Shown here: piece after piece, positions 1-11,536 of the stretch | Numbering within the stretch: the stretch's first letter is position 1 | Layout: each line of letters opens with the position of its first letter | Assembly: GCA_964020975.1 (NCBI GenBank) | Contig: OZ026630.1 | Coordinates: forward strand, 21,864,731-21,928,730 | Reading direction: 5' to 3' | From: Hermodice carunculata | Taxonomy: Eukaryota > Annelida > Polychaeta > Eunicida > Amphinomidae | DNA length: 64,000 bases | Notes under the pieces: model-generated | Told to the model about the DNA's origin: nothing | Seen by the model: only the letters and a program-made list of their open reading frames with translations | Database searches by the model: none | Position numbers and translations under genes: made by a program

Positions 1-51
1 ATCAAGCCAGGAAAAACTCAACTAAGTATCCACTAGCAGTTATGCTTGAGT

Positions 52-138
52 CCACACACACACACACACATACACACATACACACACGCGCGCGCGCGCG
101 CGCGCCTTCCAGCTCCAGTGGGGGGGGGGGGGGAGGGG
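52..138. repeat. (CA)n/(CG)n microsatellite followed by poly-G
   Basis: A CA run with two TA interruptions changes into an alternating CG run (about 96-106). A G tract follows at 120-133. The alternating purine-pyrimidine stretch could adopt Z-DNA. Simple-sequence DNA, no coding role seen. Confidence 0.95.
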
Positions 139-788
139 TTATACTGGTCACAGACAAGGGAGATTATATGAACACAATTCTTGCTTTTACTTTATGTTAG
201 GAAGCAGCTCAAATTGTTGGGTTTTAGAGCTTAGTGGAATGAATGTTTGAGCAGGCTTGTTCGAGTGGGGCATGGGATGGGGTAAAACTACTAGAGTCTT
301 TCAGTGCCTATGCAATGCTCAACCTCAATCACAAATCTCTGTTCCAGATTGTTCCCTCATTGATGAATTAGCATGCATAAAGGTTATGTAACTTGTGGAC
401 AATAGCTATGCACAGTTGTATTTTTGGCATCATCAGAGAGGCATACACATGTATGGATGTAAGCTAATTCAGCTGACTTGACTGATTTTTTTCACAATTA
501 CTGTGACTACACACGACAGTTTGTTTTCCAAATATTATATATAATATTTGGTGGTAAACTATGGTTGGCTAATCTGAAGCCAGGACTTTTGTCTGCTGAA
601 TGACAGTGTGGTTCCAGTAAACTTGACTGGTGGTCATTGGCTAATTATTGTGTGCAATCAGCACACCGTTAGGAGACTCTTTATATATAGAAACTCCAAA
701 CTAGACACGATATACTTCAATACTTGGCTTTTTAATGAAGATGGGTGACCGTTTTGAAAACTTTGGCAAATCAGGGCTATTTGGAAAT
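139..788. other. No gene seen; contains a 24-bp perfect palindrome
   Basis: No coding or RNA gene was recognised. At 528-551 the sequence is a perfect palindrome beginning CCAAATATTATA. It is flanked at about 4 nt spacing by a second inverted pair, AGTTT/AAACT, so the whole structure is about 40 bp. It could be the centre of a small foldback element or a chance AT-rich cruciform. Confidence 0.5.
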
Positions 789-1150
789 TTAAACTTTGAA
801 TATCTTCAAACTATTACAGGTAGACCAGCTGTTCCAACTACAATAAAAAAAATGCCCTAAGCGCACCCAATACACCACAAACAAAAGTTGCCGAATTGTA
901 CTTTAAGCTACTTAGGAGCACATGAAAAGTTTTAATGTTGAGCATCTTCACAATTATTATAGAAAGAGGTGTCCTTCCAACTTCAAATCATAGGTTGTTG
1001 CTGTAGGCAAATCCATTTAACCATGAACAAAAGTTGTAAAATTTGGATTTATACCTAATAGAGGGACTTTAAAATTTAAAATGTTGAGATACTCTACCTT
1101 TAAAACTATTATGCGTAGATGTGCCATTTAGATTTCCGATCCTAGGTTTT
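789..1150. repeat. Degenerate tandem repeat, about 142-bp period, three units
   Basis: Three diverged units begin near 789, 930 and 1072. Each has a TTTAAA(A)TGTTGA-like start, an ATCTTCA core, an A(C)TATTA(T/C) stretch, then a TAGA(C/T)-(C/G)-type block. The first two also share TTCCAAC and AACAAAAGTTG further on. No reading frame is conserved, so this looks like a non-coding minisatellite or tandem repeats from an old element. Confidence 0.55.
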
Positions 1151-1962
1151 TTCCACGATCAATTTTGTTCAGAGCTAAACTCTGACGCCAATAAAAACAG
1201 AATATCTGAAGAGTGTGTGGCCATGTCAGTGAAGTTGAAATAATGCAAATTGGGAGCAACACTAGCAAACTCGCATGTACATATTTGTGATAGACCAGAC
1301 ACACAACAGGCCATGATCAGTCATCAGATTAACGATCAATATATGTATGTACATCATTAGGATTTATTGTTTACAATCATGTCAGACATAACACGTTGAT
1401 GCTACCATATGGTCACCATTTTGTCATCAGTCCATGCTGTCGTGTCAACAGGTATCCATAAATGAATATAAGTTGCAAGAAAAATGTAATACCCAGAGTT
1501 TCTCACTAAATGACCCAAATCTAGTTAGTCTGCTGACACTAGACATTCTGTTGTATCAAGGGTTCTTTCTTTCTGTCTGGAATTACTTTTTTTACCTGCA
1601 GAATTTTTGAAGTCAACAGCCTGATTTAGCAACAGTTTTTCCTGAAATTTCATGTTTTCTGTCATATAGCTTTTCCAAATTCATTTTCAATGTACAAGTC
1701 ATGAACTGTCCTTTGTTGGCACACAGACAGATTTGCTTTCAAGCAATTCTTCTTTTCCAGTGTTTGCTTGTTTCCCGAATGACTTTTTTCAAAGAATATT
1801 TTTAAAATTTAAGTTATGTTTTCCAAAATGGATATATTATTGTGTACTGCAAGGCCTAAGCTATGTTGGAAGAAAGGTGCCCTGGACACATTTTCATGGC
1901 CACGGGTCTGTGTATCCATCCGGCTGTTTTCCATGTTCTCATTTAAAGTTTGTGAGACAGGA
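1151..1962. other. Unassigned stretch
   Basis: Mostly AT-rich unique-looking DNA. Open frames around 1733-2010 show no domain and are not supported as genes. The last 80 bases look like the tail of a unit of the 140-bp repeat that follows. Confidence 0.4.
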
Positions 1963-2089
1963 CCAAATTGCACACGATTATGCACCACTTTAAGGCCGAG
2001 GTTAGCTTGAATATTGATGACCTTGACCCTTTTTGAAGGTCACAGGGCGACTTTTTACCTCAGCTGACTTGTCAGTCAGCTGAGGTTTT

Positions 2090-2145
2090 TTGAGGGTCCG
2101 TCGTCCGTCGTCCGTCCGTCCGTCGTCCGTCCGTCCGTCGTCCAC
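2090..2145. repeat. (GTCCGTC)n short tandem repeat
   Basis: A run of GTCCGTC/GTCCGTCC units lies immediately inside the left hairpin of the candidate element. It is G+C rich compared with its neighbours and is the only such tract in the window. Confidence 0.85.
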
Positions 2146-2149
2146 AATT

Positions 2150-3860
2150 CACATTTTCGACTTCTTCTCAAAAACCTTCTGGCAGATTCACTTCAAACTT
2201 GGTGGAGATGTGCCTTGGGTGGGTCTCTACCAATTTTGTTCAAATGGTCACGGTCCAGTAATTTTTGGATTTTTAATGAACTTTTTTGTTCTTTTTTGGG
2301 TAAATCTTAAAAAATCTTCTTCTCCGAAACCGCTCACCCAATTTCTTTGATATCACACAGGAACACTTCCTTGGACTCCTAGTTCTTAATTTGTTCACCA
2401 GGTGGCGCTGCAATTTTTTCCTAATTTTTTAATGAATTTTTGTGTGTAATAGCTATTTTCGACTTCTTCTCCAGAACCATCACTCAGATTAAGCTGAAAC
2501 ATGGTGGATATGTTCCTTGTAGAAGGGTCAAACAAAGTTGTTCACTATGTGGGAATGCTGCTGATTCCTGATTTTTAACGATTTTTTCAATTGTGGTACT
2601 TGTCGGTCAATGCAGCTTTCCTATTGATTACTATGGAAGTCAATGGGCATTCTAATGCCAATTCACATTTTCGACTTCTTCTCCAAAACCGTCATCCAGA
2701 TTAACTTCAAACTTGGTGGCAATGTACCTTGGGTGGCTTTCTACCAATTTTGTTCAAATGTTTATGCTCCAGTAATTTTTGGATTTTTAATGAATTTTTT
2801 TGTTCTTTCTTTTGGACAAATCTTAAAAAATCTTCTTCTCCCAAACTGCTTACCCAATTACTTTGATATCACACAGGAAGACATCTAGGGACTCCTTGTT
2901 GTTAATTTGTTCACCAGGTGGCACTGCAGTTTTTTCTATTTTTTTTAATGAATTTTTGTGTGTTATAGCTATTTTCGACTTCTTCTCCAGAACTGTCACT
3001 CAGATTAAGCTTGCACTTGGTGGATATGTTCCTTATGGCAGGGCCAAACAAAGTTGTTCACTATGTGGGAATGCTGCGGATTGCTGATTTGTAATGATTT
3101 TTTCAATTCGGCTCCTTTGTGGTAAATGCACCTTTCCTATTGATTACCATGTAAGTCAATGGGCATTCTAATGCTAATTTACATTTTCGACTTTTTCTCC
3201 AAAACATTCATCCAGATTTACTTCAAACTTGGTGGCAATGTACCTTGGGTGGGTGTCTACCAAGTTTTTCCAATGGTCATGTTCCAATGAATTTGGATTT
3301 TTATATGATTTTTTTTTCAAAAATCTCTACAAAAGTTTTAATAGGAAAGTTTAACATGGGAATTTCTTGTAATGGTCATAACTTTAATAATATTGACCAG
3401 ATTTACTTCAAACGTGGTGGGGATGTGCCTTGGGTGGATCTCTACCAAACGTTTTCAAATGGTCACGCTCTATTGATTTTTGAATTTTTTATGATTTTTT
3501 TTGTTCTTTTTTGGGGCAAACCTTCAAAATTCTCCTCTGAAACCGCTTACCCAATTGCTATGATATCGTACATAGACACTCCCGGGGACACCTAGTTCCC
3601 AATTTGTTCACCAGGTGGCGCTGCAATTTTTTTAATGAATTTTTGTATGGTTTTGCTGTTTTTCACTTGTTCACAGAATCATCCTTCAGATTAAGCTGAA
3701 GTGTGATGGATGTGTTGTTGTGGAAGGGTCAAACAGTTGTTTACTAGGTGGCACTGCTTTAGATTCCTGATTTTTAAGGATTGTCAATTCAGATACTTAT
3801 CGTTCAATGCAGCTTTCCTATTGATTACTATGTAAGTCAATGGGCATTCTAATGCTAATT
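2150..3860. repeat. Tandem repeat of about 515 bp, three units, each made of two related half-units
   Basis: Units begin with CACATTTTCGACTTCTTCTC at 2150 and 2664, and with a near copy at 3180 (intervals 514 and 516). The third unit is longer (to about 3860) because of an internal partial duplication around 3361-3480. Within a unit a second ATTTTCGACTTCTTCTCCAG block starts 303 bp in (2455) and the next unit starts 211 bp later. The two halves share an AGATT..CTT(C/G)AAAC..GGTGGA..TGT(G/T)CCTT core. Each unit has a TTCACCAGGTGGC(G/A)CTGC motif and ends with CAATGGGCATTCTAATGC. Open frames across it (2090-2350, 2643-2888, 3245-3595) repeat with the DNA unit and are not genes. Confidence 0.85.
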
Positions 3861-4768
3861 CACAGGACAACTGACAGGAAATTTACTGTTAACTTGATAA
3901 CTTGAGATCTGTTTTGAGTTAGCTGCACATGTTAAGCCTTCTGTATGAAGGTCATGCTTAGACAGTACATGAATGACCTTGACCTTGTTTGTGGGGTCAC
4001 AGTGCAACATACATGAATTTTACTCTTCATTATAACTTGAGAACTACTTGAACTTTGATATTGCACATGTAGGTGTTCTTCTATTAAGGTCAGACTTACT
4101 CAGAACATGGTGTCCTTGATCCTTTCCCAAGTTCATAGAGCTGCAAGTGTGATGAATGTCAAGATCAGCTGAGGCACGGGCTGTTCACACAGCCCTCTTG
4201 TTTTAAATTGGTTTCTAGATTCAAACTGGAGATTTTTTGAGTTGCGACATCCAAATTGCACAAGATTATGCGTCACAGTAGGGCGTTGGCTAAGGGTGAC
4301 CTTGAGCCCATTTTCAAGGGTATAGAGCAGCTTTGGTATATCCTGTTTCAAGATAAAAACTCCAGAAGTATTTGAACTAGGTCTTCCAGGTTGCACACGA
4401 TTATGTACCACTATAATGGCCAGGTAAGGTACCTGTGGTCTCCCGAATTTTCCATGATGGTATTAAATGATGATATCGAGGTTTCATATCCATTGGGAAG
4501 ATCTTGGATCTTCTTCAGACTTATTATAAGGGATGTACGTGGACTTGATTTCCAACAAATTTGTTCAGTACACGTGGGGGCTGTATAGTTTTCTGATTTT
4601 TAACAAATTGTCAAAATTTGAAAATATTGGTTAGGTTATATGTTCATCATAGCAACAGCAATGATGGTCTCAAACAAAGGTGACGTTGATATCATTCTGA
4701 AGTTCACAGGACCACGTCAATCTCAGCATGTAAGGTCAGCTGAGCAAAGAAATGTCACAATCCTCTAG

Positions 4769-5565
4769 TTTTCTTTATTACTGAGGGCTCCTCTTACACG
4801 GAAGTCTATGCTGATAAGAAACATTTTAAATTAGAATTCTTCAGTATCCGTAAGTCCAATAGAGATCTCATTATGACATATCCATCTATCCGTCCGTCCA
4901 CAGATGTATGTATTTGTTCATAATTTCAAGGCAAAGTAAGTAACCTTTTCCTTATATCTCTCTCTATATATTTTTCTGTGAGCATCTAATGTATTGTCAA
5001 AATTTGCATCACACAGGCATATGTGGCATGACTGTTCGGACACGGCTGCGCAGGACCATAAAATATGAGACAATATAAGAAAAACACACATGAAAACACA
5101 ACCATCTCACGCCATAATGGTATTTTTGCCGTTGTGCCGTACAGCCGTACCAAGTTTTAAAAAAAATGCGTTCAACGGGTCTTTAGGAGTGAACACATGT
5201 CAGTGTGGTTATGTGCCTCTGGAAACATGATCAGTGAGCAGACAAGGGTTCTTTCTTTGGGCCTAGTAAAGGTCAAAGGTCGGGAAAAAGAAGTGCTGTA
5301 ACATTCCATTATCCTCTCCTCTGAAATTGTCAAGTATTTATCAGTTTGTGTTTTACTTTCAGAGCCTTAAATGTAACTGTTCGCTTTTCCTTGGCTTCAA
5401 AGTGATGTTTGGTCCATCGATCTGTCCAAAGAAGCGATTTTGATTTGATTATTCCGGAGTTGCCTGCTAAACAGACCGATGTCCTGCCTTTTCTTTACTT
5501 CGCTGCAGGAAGAGGTAACGGCTCTCGAATACGCCTTGGAGGCAAATTCCAGAGACATGGTGTGA
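4769..5565. other. Unassigned stretch
   Basis: No gene, RNA or recognised repeat. A short CCGTCCGTCC remnant lies near 4890. The open frame at 5409-6008 is mainly the A/C tract that follows. Confidence 0.4.
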
Positions 5566-5950
5566 CCCCCCCCCCCCAAAAAAAAACAACAACCCCCCCA
5601 AAAAAACCCCAAAAACCCCACCCCCCCAAAAAAAAACAAACAAAAAAAACAAACAAACCAAAACCAAACACAAACCAAAAAAAAAAAAAACCAAAACAAA
5701 AAAAACCCCCAAAAACAAACCAAAACCAAACCAAACCAAACCAAAAAAACCCCCAAAACAAACCAAACCCCAAAAAACAACAAAAAAAAAAAACAAAAAA
5801 ACAACAAAAAAACAAACAAAAAACAAAACAAAACAAAACAAAAAAAACAAACAAACAAAAAAAACAAAACAAAAAACAAAAAAACGAACAAAAAACAAAA
5901 CAAAACGAAAAAAAAAAAAAAAAAAAAAACAAACAAAAACAAAAAAACGT
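5566..5950. repeat. Almost pure A/C low-complexity tract, about 385 bp
   Basis: Apart from a few G residues near 5885 and 5907, the + strand holds only A and C. Runs of up to 10 C and 18 or more A mix with CAAA, CAAAA and CCAAA blocks. The minus strand is therefore a G/T tract with many G-runs at the 5566-5760 end and could form G-quadruplex structures. Long lysine-rich (+) or phenylalanine/valine-rich (-) open frames here are artefacts. Confidence 0.95.
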
Positions 5951-6690
5951 TATACCACAAAACCTGTTTTTTCTGAGATTATGTAACATCTTTCACCTAT
6001 GTATTTAAACACGTGCAGAAGGATGCCAGGGATTTGTTTGTAATTTATTTTGAATACATATTTCCTGATCCTGTGTACGCCTTGTTACTGACCGTGCAAG
6101 GCATAAACATAAATACAATTTAAATTTATGCCTGGAATTCACACACACACACAACACGGAGTAGGCCTCAGTGGCCCCTGCGATAGCGGATATTCATATC
6201 CTTAAAATAGTTAGGATCATCCTGACTTAATAACTGTAAATATCATTTACTAATAGTTAACCACTCTTTTTTACGCATGTTGTTTTGCACACACGATCAT
6301 TGTTCACTTTGCTGTTTCTTGTAAGTCAAATAAAGCACGTTCTGAGTTCAACACTTATCTCCGAACTCAACAATGAATAAATTGCTCGTTCAAAATGATA
6401 TTATGTCGTGGCACTTGTGCTTAAATGTTTTAAATAAAAGTGAGCTTACCAGTCACAGGAGCTGACGCGAAGTCATGTAACACCGTCTTTAAATATGACG
6501 CACTCTACACTTCGATAAACAACAAAAGTGATCGTAGGCCTAATAAATTACGCAGACGAAAGTTTGCATTCGCAGTATGTTCTACGTGCATTCACTTCGA
6601 GTTCAAAATCATCAAGCTTGCAACTACATGTATACATTTTATTGCACATTATTCGACAGTGTCTTGTTTGAATCAATTGAAGACTGTTAT
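5951..6690. other. Unassigned stretch
   Basis: AT-rich DNA with a short CA tract at 6140-6155. No recognised protein or RNA. The open frame at 6440-6772 has no domain and runs into a microsatellite. Confidence 0.4.
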
Positions 6691-6755
6691 TATTATTATC
6701 ATCATTATTATGATTATGATTATTATTATCAATATCATTATTATTATCATAGCAT
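6691..6755. repeat. Imperfect (ATT)n/(ATC)n microsatellite
   Basis: TTATTATTATTATC repeats interspersed with ATCATT and ATGATT, about 65 bp. Confidence 0.9.
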
Positions 6756-8112
6756 CTATATTGTATGTTTGAAAATGTTTTCTTTTATCATGAAAAGTAA
6801 TCCTTCTCTCATTCAGTTCTTGTTCTACTCGTATGTTATGTATTTTCTAAAGAGTATTTTATCCGAATTACCATCAAATTAAAAGTTTATTGTTTTCTTA
6901 CTTGACATGTTTGGTTTTGAAAACTGTTTATTTTGCAGTGATCCCCGTTGCTTTACTTGTCGATTTCTTTTAATATCTGATCGCCATGTCACTGATATTT
7001 ATTTGCGTGTTCGCAGTTATCCTTATTACATTACCTATAATCTCTGATCTCCGTGTCACTGTCATTTATCTGTGAGATTACGCAAGCGTTTCCTCTAGCT
7101 ACTGGGCACGTTACATGGATTACATTTTCGAGGACCGTACCAAAAGTACTTTTGCGTATGTGATATCACGTGAGATAAGAAACTCATCTCCGTAGATATA
7201 CTTATGTAGGTGTTGCGGCTCGATCTTCCAGCCAAATTATATGTACCTGGTGGTGCCCAGAAGCAGGTATACCTCTTATCTCCGCTGGAAACTCTCAATC
7301 ATGTTCAGTTTGACATATTTATTAAAATAAACTCACGATGGAATTTATTTTAGTGGATATTGTCTTACCTCAACTGAGTATGGGCTGTTCAAGCAGACCT
7401 AATGGTCAATTTGTCTGTTTGTGCATGTGACTCGATTTTAAACTGCTGGTAAATCAAAGTAACTGTAAAACTCATATAATAAACAGCTTTATAGGATCGT
7501 TTGCAGAAAATATGACACGGAAGGAGCGAAAAATCATTGGACAGACGGACCGTAATTCAGTCTTGGAGCTGATATTCAGATACTGCATGAATTATAAACC
7601 TTATTGTTCTGATCTGAAAAAAATCTTTGATTTAAACCATGGATTCAGTTTCTTTATCTTGTTCTTTCATCTTTTAAACCTACAAAAATAAACGAAATAC
7701 ATGGACGTTACAAATTAAACCGACAGTTGTAAGAGGGGCATCCCAAAAGGTAAGAAAAGGCATCATCCCACAACACTTTAACACAGATGATAAGTTTTAT
7801 ATGAAACTCGCATAGATAGGCTTGTCTGAGGTTTTTATGTCATGTAAGACTGTAGGATATTAATACCAGTATCTGCCGTACTCGATCGAAAACAAATATA
7901 CTTTTCTTACTTGGATTATCAGTTGTGGATGCATCTGCATCCTGTATTATTATCATTATTTAATCGGATCGGTGGAATGAGCCAGTGGTGAAGGGCTATG
8001 CATGTTGCACAGCCAGTGAAAATTAAAGACAGCCTCTGTCAGAGGTTGGTGTTGATATTATAACATAGGTATTTGGACATCAGGAGTCTTTAATGTAAAT
8101 AAGCGTTGTTCA
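6756..8112. other. Unassigned stretch with one repeat-terminus-like motif
   Basis: No gene recognised. At about 7370-7410 a CCTCAACTGAGTATGGGCTG block followed by TTCAAGCAGACC resembles the 3' end of the hairpin-ended element at 2057-4200. It suggests a decayed copy of the same family. Confidence 0.4.
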
Positions 8113-8247
8113 CAAAAACAAAACAAAAACAAAAATATAAAAACAAAACAAACAAAAAACAACCAAAAAAGACCACACATAAAAAACAAATAAAATTAAA
8201 AACAAACAAACAAACAAACAAACAAACAAACAAACAAACAAAAAACC
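8113..8247. repeat. (CAAA)n/(CAAAA)n tract
   Basis: A-rich tract becoming a regular CAAA array at about 8199-8242 and passing directly into the AAT array. Confidence 0.95.
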
Positions 8248-8458
<211 letters not shown>

Positions 8459-8959
8459 TCACCCATTGTCCGTCTCTCATCTTTCGTAGACCAGGTAATA
8501 TCACAGACGAAACACTTTTTTTTTGCAGCATAATGAGTTCAAATCCTAATACATTCTCCATACCTAGATATTTTTCATGGTATAGGGTCCACCGGATCAA
8601 ATTTACTAAAATATTTTAGAATAAGGGAAAAGCCTCTGAGTTGGCCATTCCAAATCTCCTTGCATACATATGTTTGTGGTTCAGTTAAAATGTTAGGTTG
8701 TGGAATAATAATAGTAATAATACTTTATTGAACCCCCGTGAAAACGAGGAAAATAAAAAGTATACATCGAAATAAAGATACAGAACTGAACATGAACAAA
8801 ATAATACACAAATTATAGCAAAATGACTAACAATGACGTAAATAAAAGTTCATAATCATAAGCACGTAAATCATACAGAAAAATATTATCTTGGCACGTA
8901 AATACAAATTATAAACACATGTATGAATCCGGCTTAAAAAAAAACATAGAAATACTAAC

Positions 8960-9223
8960 TTAAAAGACAAATATGACTGATTGGGCCATTTTTCTTGAGA
9001 TGCTATAAGGTTTGTTGTACTCTGGTCGTCCAAGAAGAAAGCGAAGAGAATCTACTATTCCAGACTCTGGTTGAATGCGGGAAGGTTTAGGGATAGTGAT
9101 ATGCTTGACAGCGCTGAAACCAGTTTTTAAGAGTGGAGGGTCGATGTTGGCAATGCGATCTACTAAAGTCCCTCTGGTGGTATATCCATGAAAAATATAT
9201 TGGGATAAGAAGAAAGTTTGCAA
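8960..9223 (-). pseudogene. LINE ORF2 C-terminal fragment
   Basis: An 87-residue open stretch continues, after one stop near 9300, the same protein as the reverse transcriptase upstream on this strand. Motifs are basic and aromatic (DRIANIDPPLLKTG; GIVDSLRFLLGRPEYNKP). It has no zinc knuckle. It probably represents the thumb/C-terminal region of the LINE at 8702-10255. Not a host gene. Confidence 0.6.
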
Positions 9224-9423
9224 GTCCCTGACTGGAGAAGAAATGTTAAAAATTCGCCGGTAAAGAGATAACGTGTCACGATTTACAATATCTTTTATTT
9301 AAGAAACTCGCAGGGCTGCCAGCTGAGGACTTGAGCGAGATCGCTTACCGAGATCAGAGCTCTGGGCGGATTCCAATCTTTCAAAACTTGTCTTATTTAC
9401 ATATATACAGTCAAGACCAAAGG

Positions 9424-9747
9424 TTACGGGCGGGCCCCGACACTACTCCAAATACGAGACTTGACGTCTGAGGCTAAACCTGGATAACTTATACCTGTTC
9501 CAGAGTATCGGTACACTGAACGTCGCGCCTTGGAGATCCTGCTAGAGACTTGACCCTCTGCCTTAAGATTATTTTGAAAAACAACACCCAATAATTCTAA
9601 ATTATCGACACTGCGTAATTTCACAGATCCTAGGTTCCACGATGGCTCATGTACAAAAGTAGATTTTCCAGCTACCATGCAAACAGATTTCTTTACATTG
9701 AATGCTAAGCGCCATCTTTCGGCAAAGTTGTGACATATATTAATCAA
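9424..9747 (-). pseudogene. LINE reverse-transcriptase fragment downstream of YADD
   Basis: This frame has the pattern following the YADD box in non-LTR reverse transcriptases: INICHNFAERWRLAFNVKKS, then LELLGVVFQNNL and a helical RISKARRSVYRYS segment. It is out of frame with the YADD block just upstream, so one frameshift separates the catalytic box from this part. The open reading begins without a true ATG. It is inactive. Confidence 0.8.
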
Positions 9748-10255
9748 GCTTGTAACTGTTGCACCGTGGACGCAAACAACGTTACGTCATCTGCATAAGC
9801 GAAGCAATTATGCAAGCTATTACCAATACGAAGTCCGTTATTCTATTTCCGCAATTCGATTAATAATTCAAATACAAAAATATTAAACAATTTGGGTGAT
9901 AAAATGCTACCCTGACGAGTACCGATTACAACTGGTAAAGGATGACTGACTTCTCCTTTCCATTTTGTCAGTACTTTTAATATAATATACACCCATTTTT
10001 TTTATTGATATTTGATGCCATAATTTGTAAAACAGACCGTCGTTCCATATACTGTCAAAATATTTACTGACGTCTAATCTACCCACAAAAACAATATGTT
10101 TTGCTTTGTCATGGTATATCTCACTAACATGAATTACATTATTTTCATTTCTATTATCATCACTACTATATTCTATTGAAGCAATAATAATGTCAGTCCA
10201 GGTGACAAACCACCGGGTGCCTGTTCAGTTATTCTTCATTCGAATGTCCTTTCAA

Positions 10256-11368
10256 AACTATGTTTCATAAAATATACAGATGCGTGTTCATGTGCTCCAT
10301 GGTTACTGGGAATACCTTCAACAAAAACAAGAGATTCAGACCCAGTTCAAACAAAATTTCGTTTATGCCTTGCGTAGGGTAAAGAAGCCATAGTTTCAAT
10401 AAACAAACGCAACGTTTTATAAGTAATGGGGGTAACAAAGGCATTTGTGTCTTCAAATCGCATGTTCTAAGCACAAAGATGACTGTAATTATTGCTCTGA
10501 TTTTCAAATCACCACGCCCTTCTACTTAGATACCTCAAAGATATACATACTGACTAGAGTCCATATATAGTAGAGCCTTCGGCAAAGAAACTCTCGAAAG
10601 TCTATTACGAGGCAACCTGGACCTTGAACATCATTTCGCTTAATTTGATGAGTCGCATCTGAGAGCAGAAATCAATAGTCGAAATGTCCATTGGGAGGTG
10701 CGGTAGCGCACATAATACGGATCAATGTGCATCAATATCTATCGGGAATAAATGATCCCTGCCTGTTGTCTGCTATTCTAATTAACATGTCAGTTTTAAA
10801 CCCTGCGTTTTACATGTGAACGACTAGTGACTGAATATTAATTTGCTGTGCTCATTTGGTGACTGCAGATAGCACAATCGAAACCGTGAACTGCACTTTG
10901 TTAAAAAAAGATAAGTACACCGTACATATACGAGAACCCAGACGGGAATAGAGAGGTGGCTTTTCCCTTACGACAGGACAAGCAGAGTCGAGTCGTTTGA
11001 TTGGCTAGCATGGTTCAACAAATGTTGCATGAAAAATAACGTCTGAAGAGATGGGGTGTTCAGTCGTGATCCAAAGTCAATGACAAAGTCTTCAATAGGC
11101 ATTAAAGCAAACAAATATATATCAAATAATGATTCAGTCTCATGTTGGATGTTAGGTTTTCGTAGACACTTTGAATTTCATCCCTGCAAATATGTATCAT
11201 ATTTTATATGTAATGGCCTGTTGTATGTGCGGTTAGGGCTTTTTCGGTGCAATAACAAAGGTATTTTATATTTCACATAAGATGGATTTTCACCTTATTC
11301 CATGAAGTGAGCACAGATACGATATGAATGCACGATTGCAATTTATTGCACTGATATGGACTCTGTGC
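10256..11368. other. Unassigned stretch upstream of the LINE
   Basis: Minus-strand frames at 10265-10507 might be more of the LINE (a TPITYKTLRLFIETMASLPY-like stretch in a second frame), but no diagnostic motif was seen. The rest is unique-looking AT-rich DNA. Confidence 0.35.

Positions 11369-11536
<168 letters not shown>

Larger units (their letters stand above)
2057..4200 (+). mobile_element. Candidate Helitron/Helentron-like non-autonomous element
   Basis: The left end starts with CCTCAGCTGAC (2058-2068), which pairs with GTCAGCTGAGG (2075-2085) in an 11-bp hairpin. The right end has TCAGCTGAGG (4165-4174), a 10-bp inverted match to the left end, then a terminal hairpin GGGCTGT-TCAC-ACAGCCC (4178-4195) and CTCTTG. 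T-runs flank both junctions. Short subterminal inverted repeats, a 3' hairpin, insertion at T-rich sites and internal tandem repeats are known Helentron-type traits. There is no Rep/helicase ORF, so if real it is non-autonomous. Related ends occur at 4733-4768, about 7370-7410 and 25806-25834 (reverse). The family assignment is inference; the hairpins and matches are direct. Confidence 0.4.
1963..4768. repeat. Interrupted array of about 140-bp repeats (core TTGCACA...TGACCTTGACC)
   Basis: Related units start with a TTGCAC core near 1968, 3923, 4064, 4256 and 4391. Where complete, they go on to an AAGG(C/T)C block, a TGACCTTGACC-like block, a GGTCACAG-like block and a TTGAACT-like tail. Spacing is 141 between the second and third and 135 between the last two. 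The first interval is about 1.8 kb too long and the third about 50 bp too long. The array is therefore interrupted by the 515-bp repeats and by a hairpin-bearing piece (4153-4200). The last copy runs toward a terminus ending CCTCTAG at about 4762-4768. Confidence 0.65.
8702..10255 (-). mobile_element. Decayed non-LTR retrotransposon (LINE), 5'-truncated, reverse-transcriptase half
   Basis: Read on the minus strand from about 10195, the frames contain reverse-transcriptase blocks in order: DVSKYFDSIWNDGLFYKLW (about 10080-10020), RQGSILSPKLFNIFVFELL (about 9930-9870), FAYADDVTLF (about 9800), and the LAFNVKKSVC / LELLGVVFQNN region (9424-9747). A C-terminal region runs to about 8960. An in-frame stop separates the palm block from YADD, and a frameshift lies just after YADD near 9750. 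A further stop lies near 9300. The 3' end (about 8702-8760) carries AATAAAG followed by a short (TATTAT)n tail. No endonuclease is present, so it is 5'-truncated. Clade is unresolved; the microsatellite tail argues against an L1-type poly(A) element. Confidence 0.88.

Noticed and set aside
2090-3595. Related open frames with FDFFSKT and VPWVGLYQF-like stretches that recur
   Set aside because: They recur with the 515-bp DNA unit, are interrupted at different points, and the same unit is non-coding in its other half, so they are repeat shadows rather than a gene family.
5397-6008. A 199-codon lysine-rich frame (+) and 143-187-codon Phe/Val-rich frames (-)
   Set aside because: Entirely due to the A/C low-complexity tract.
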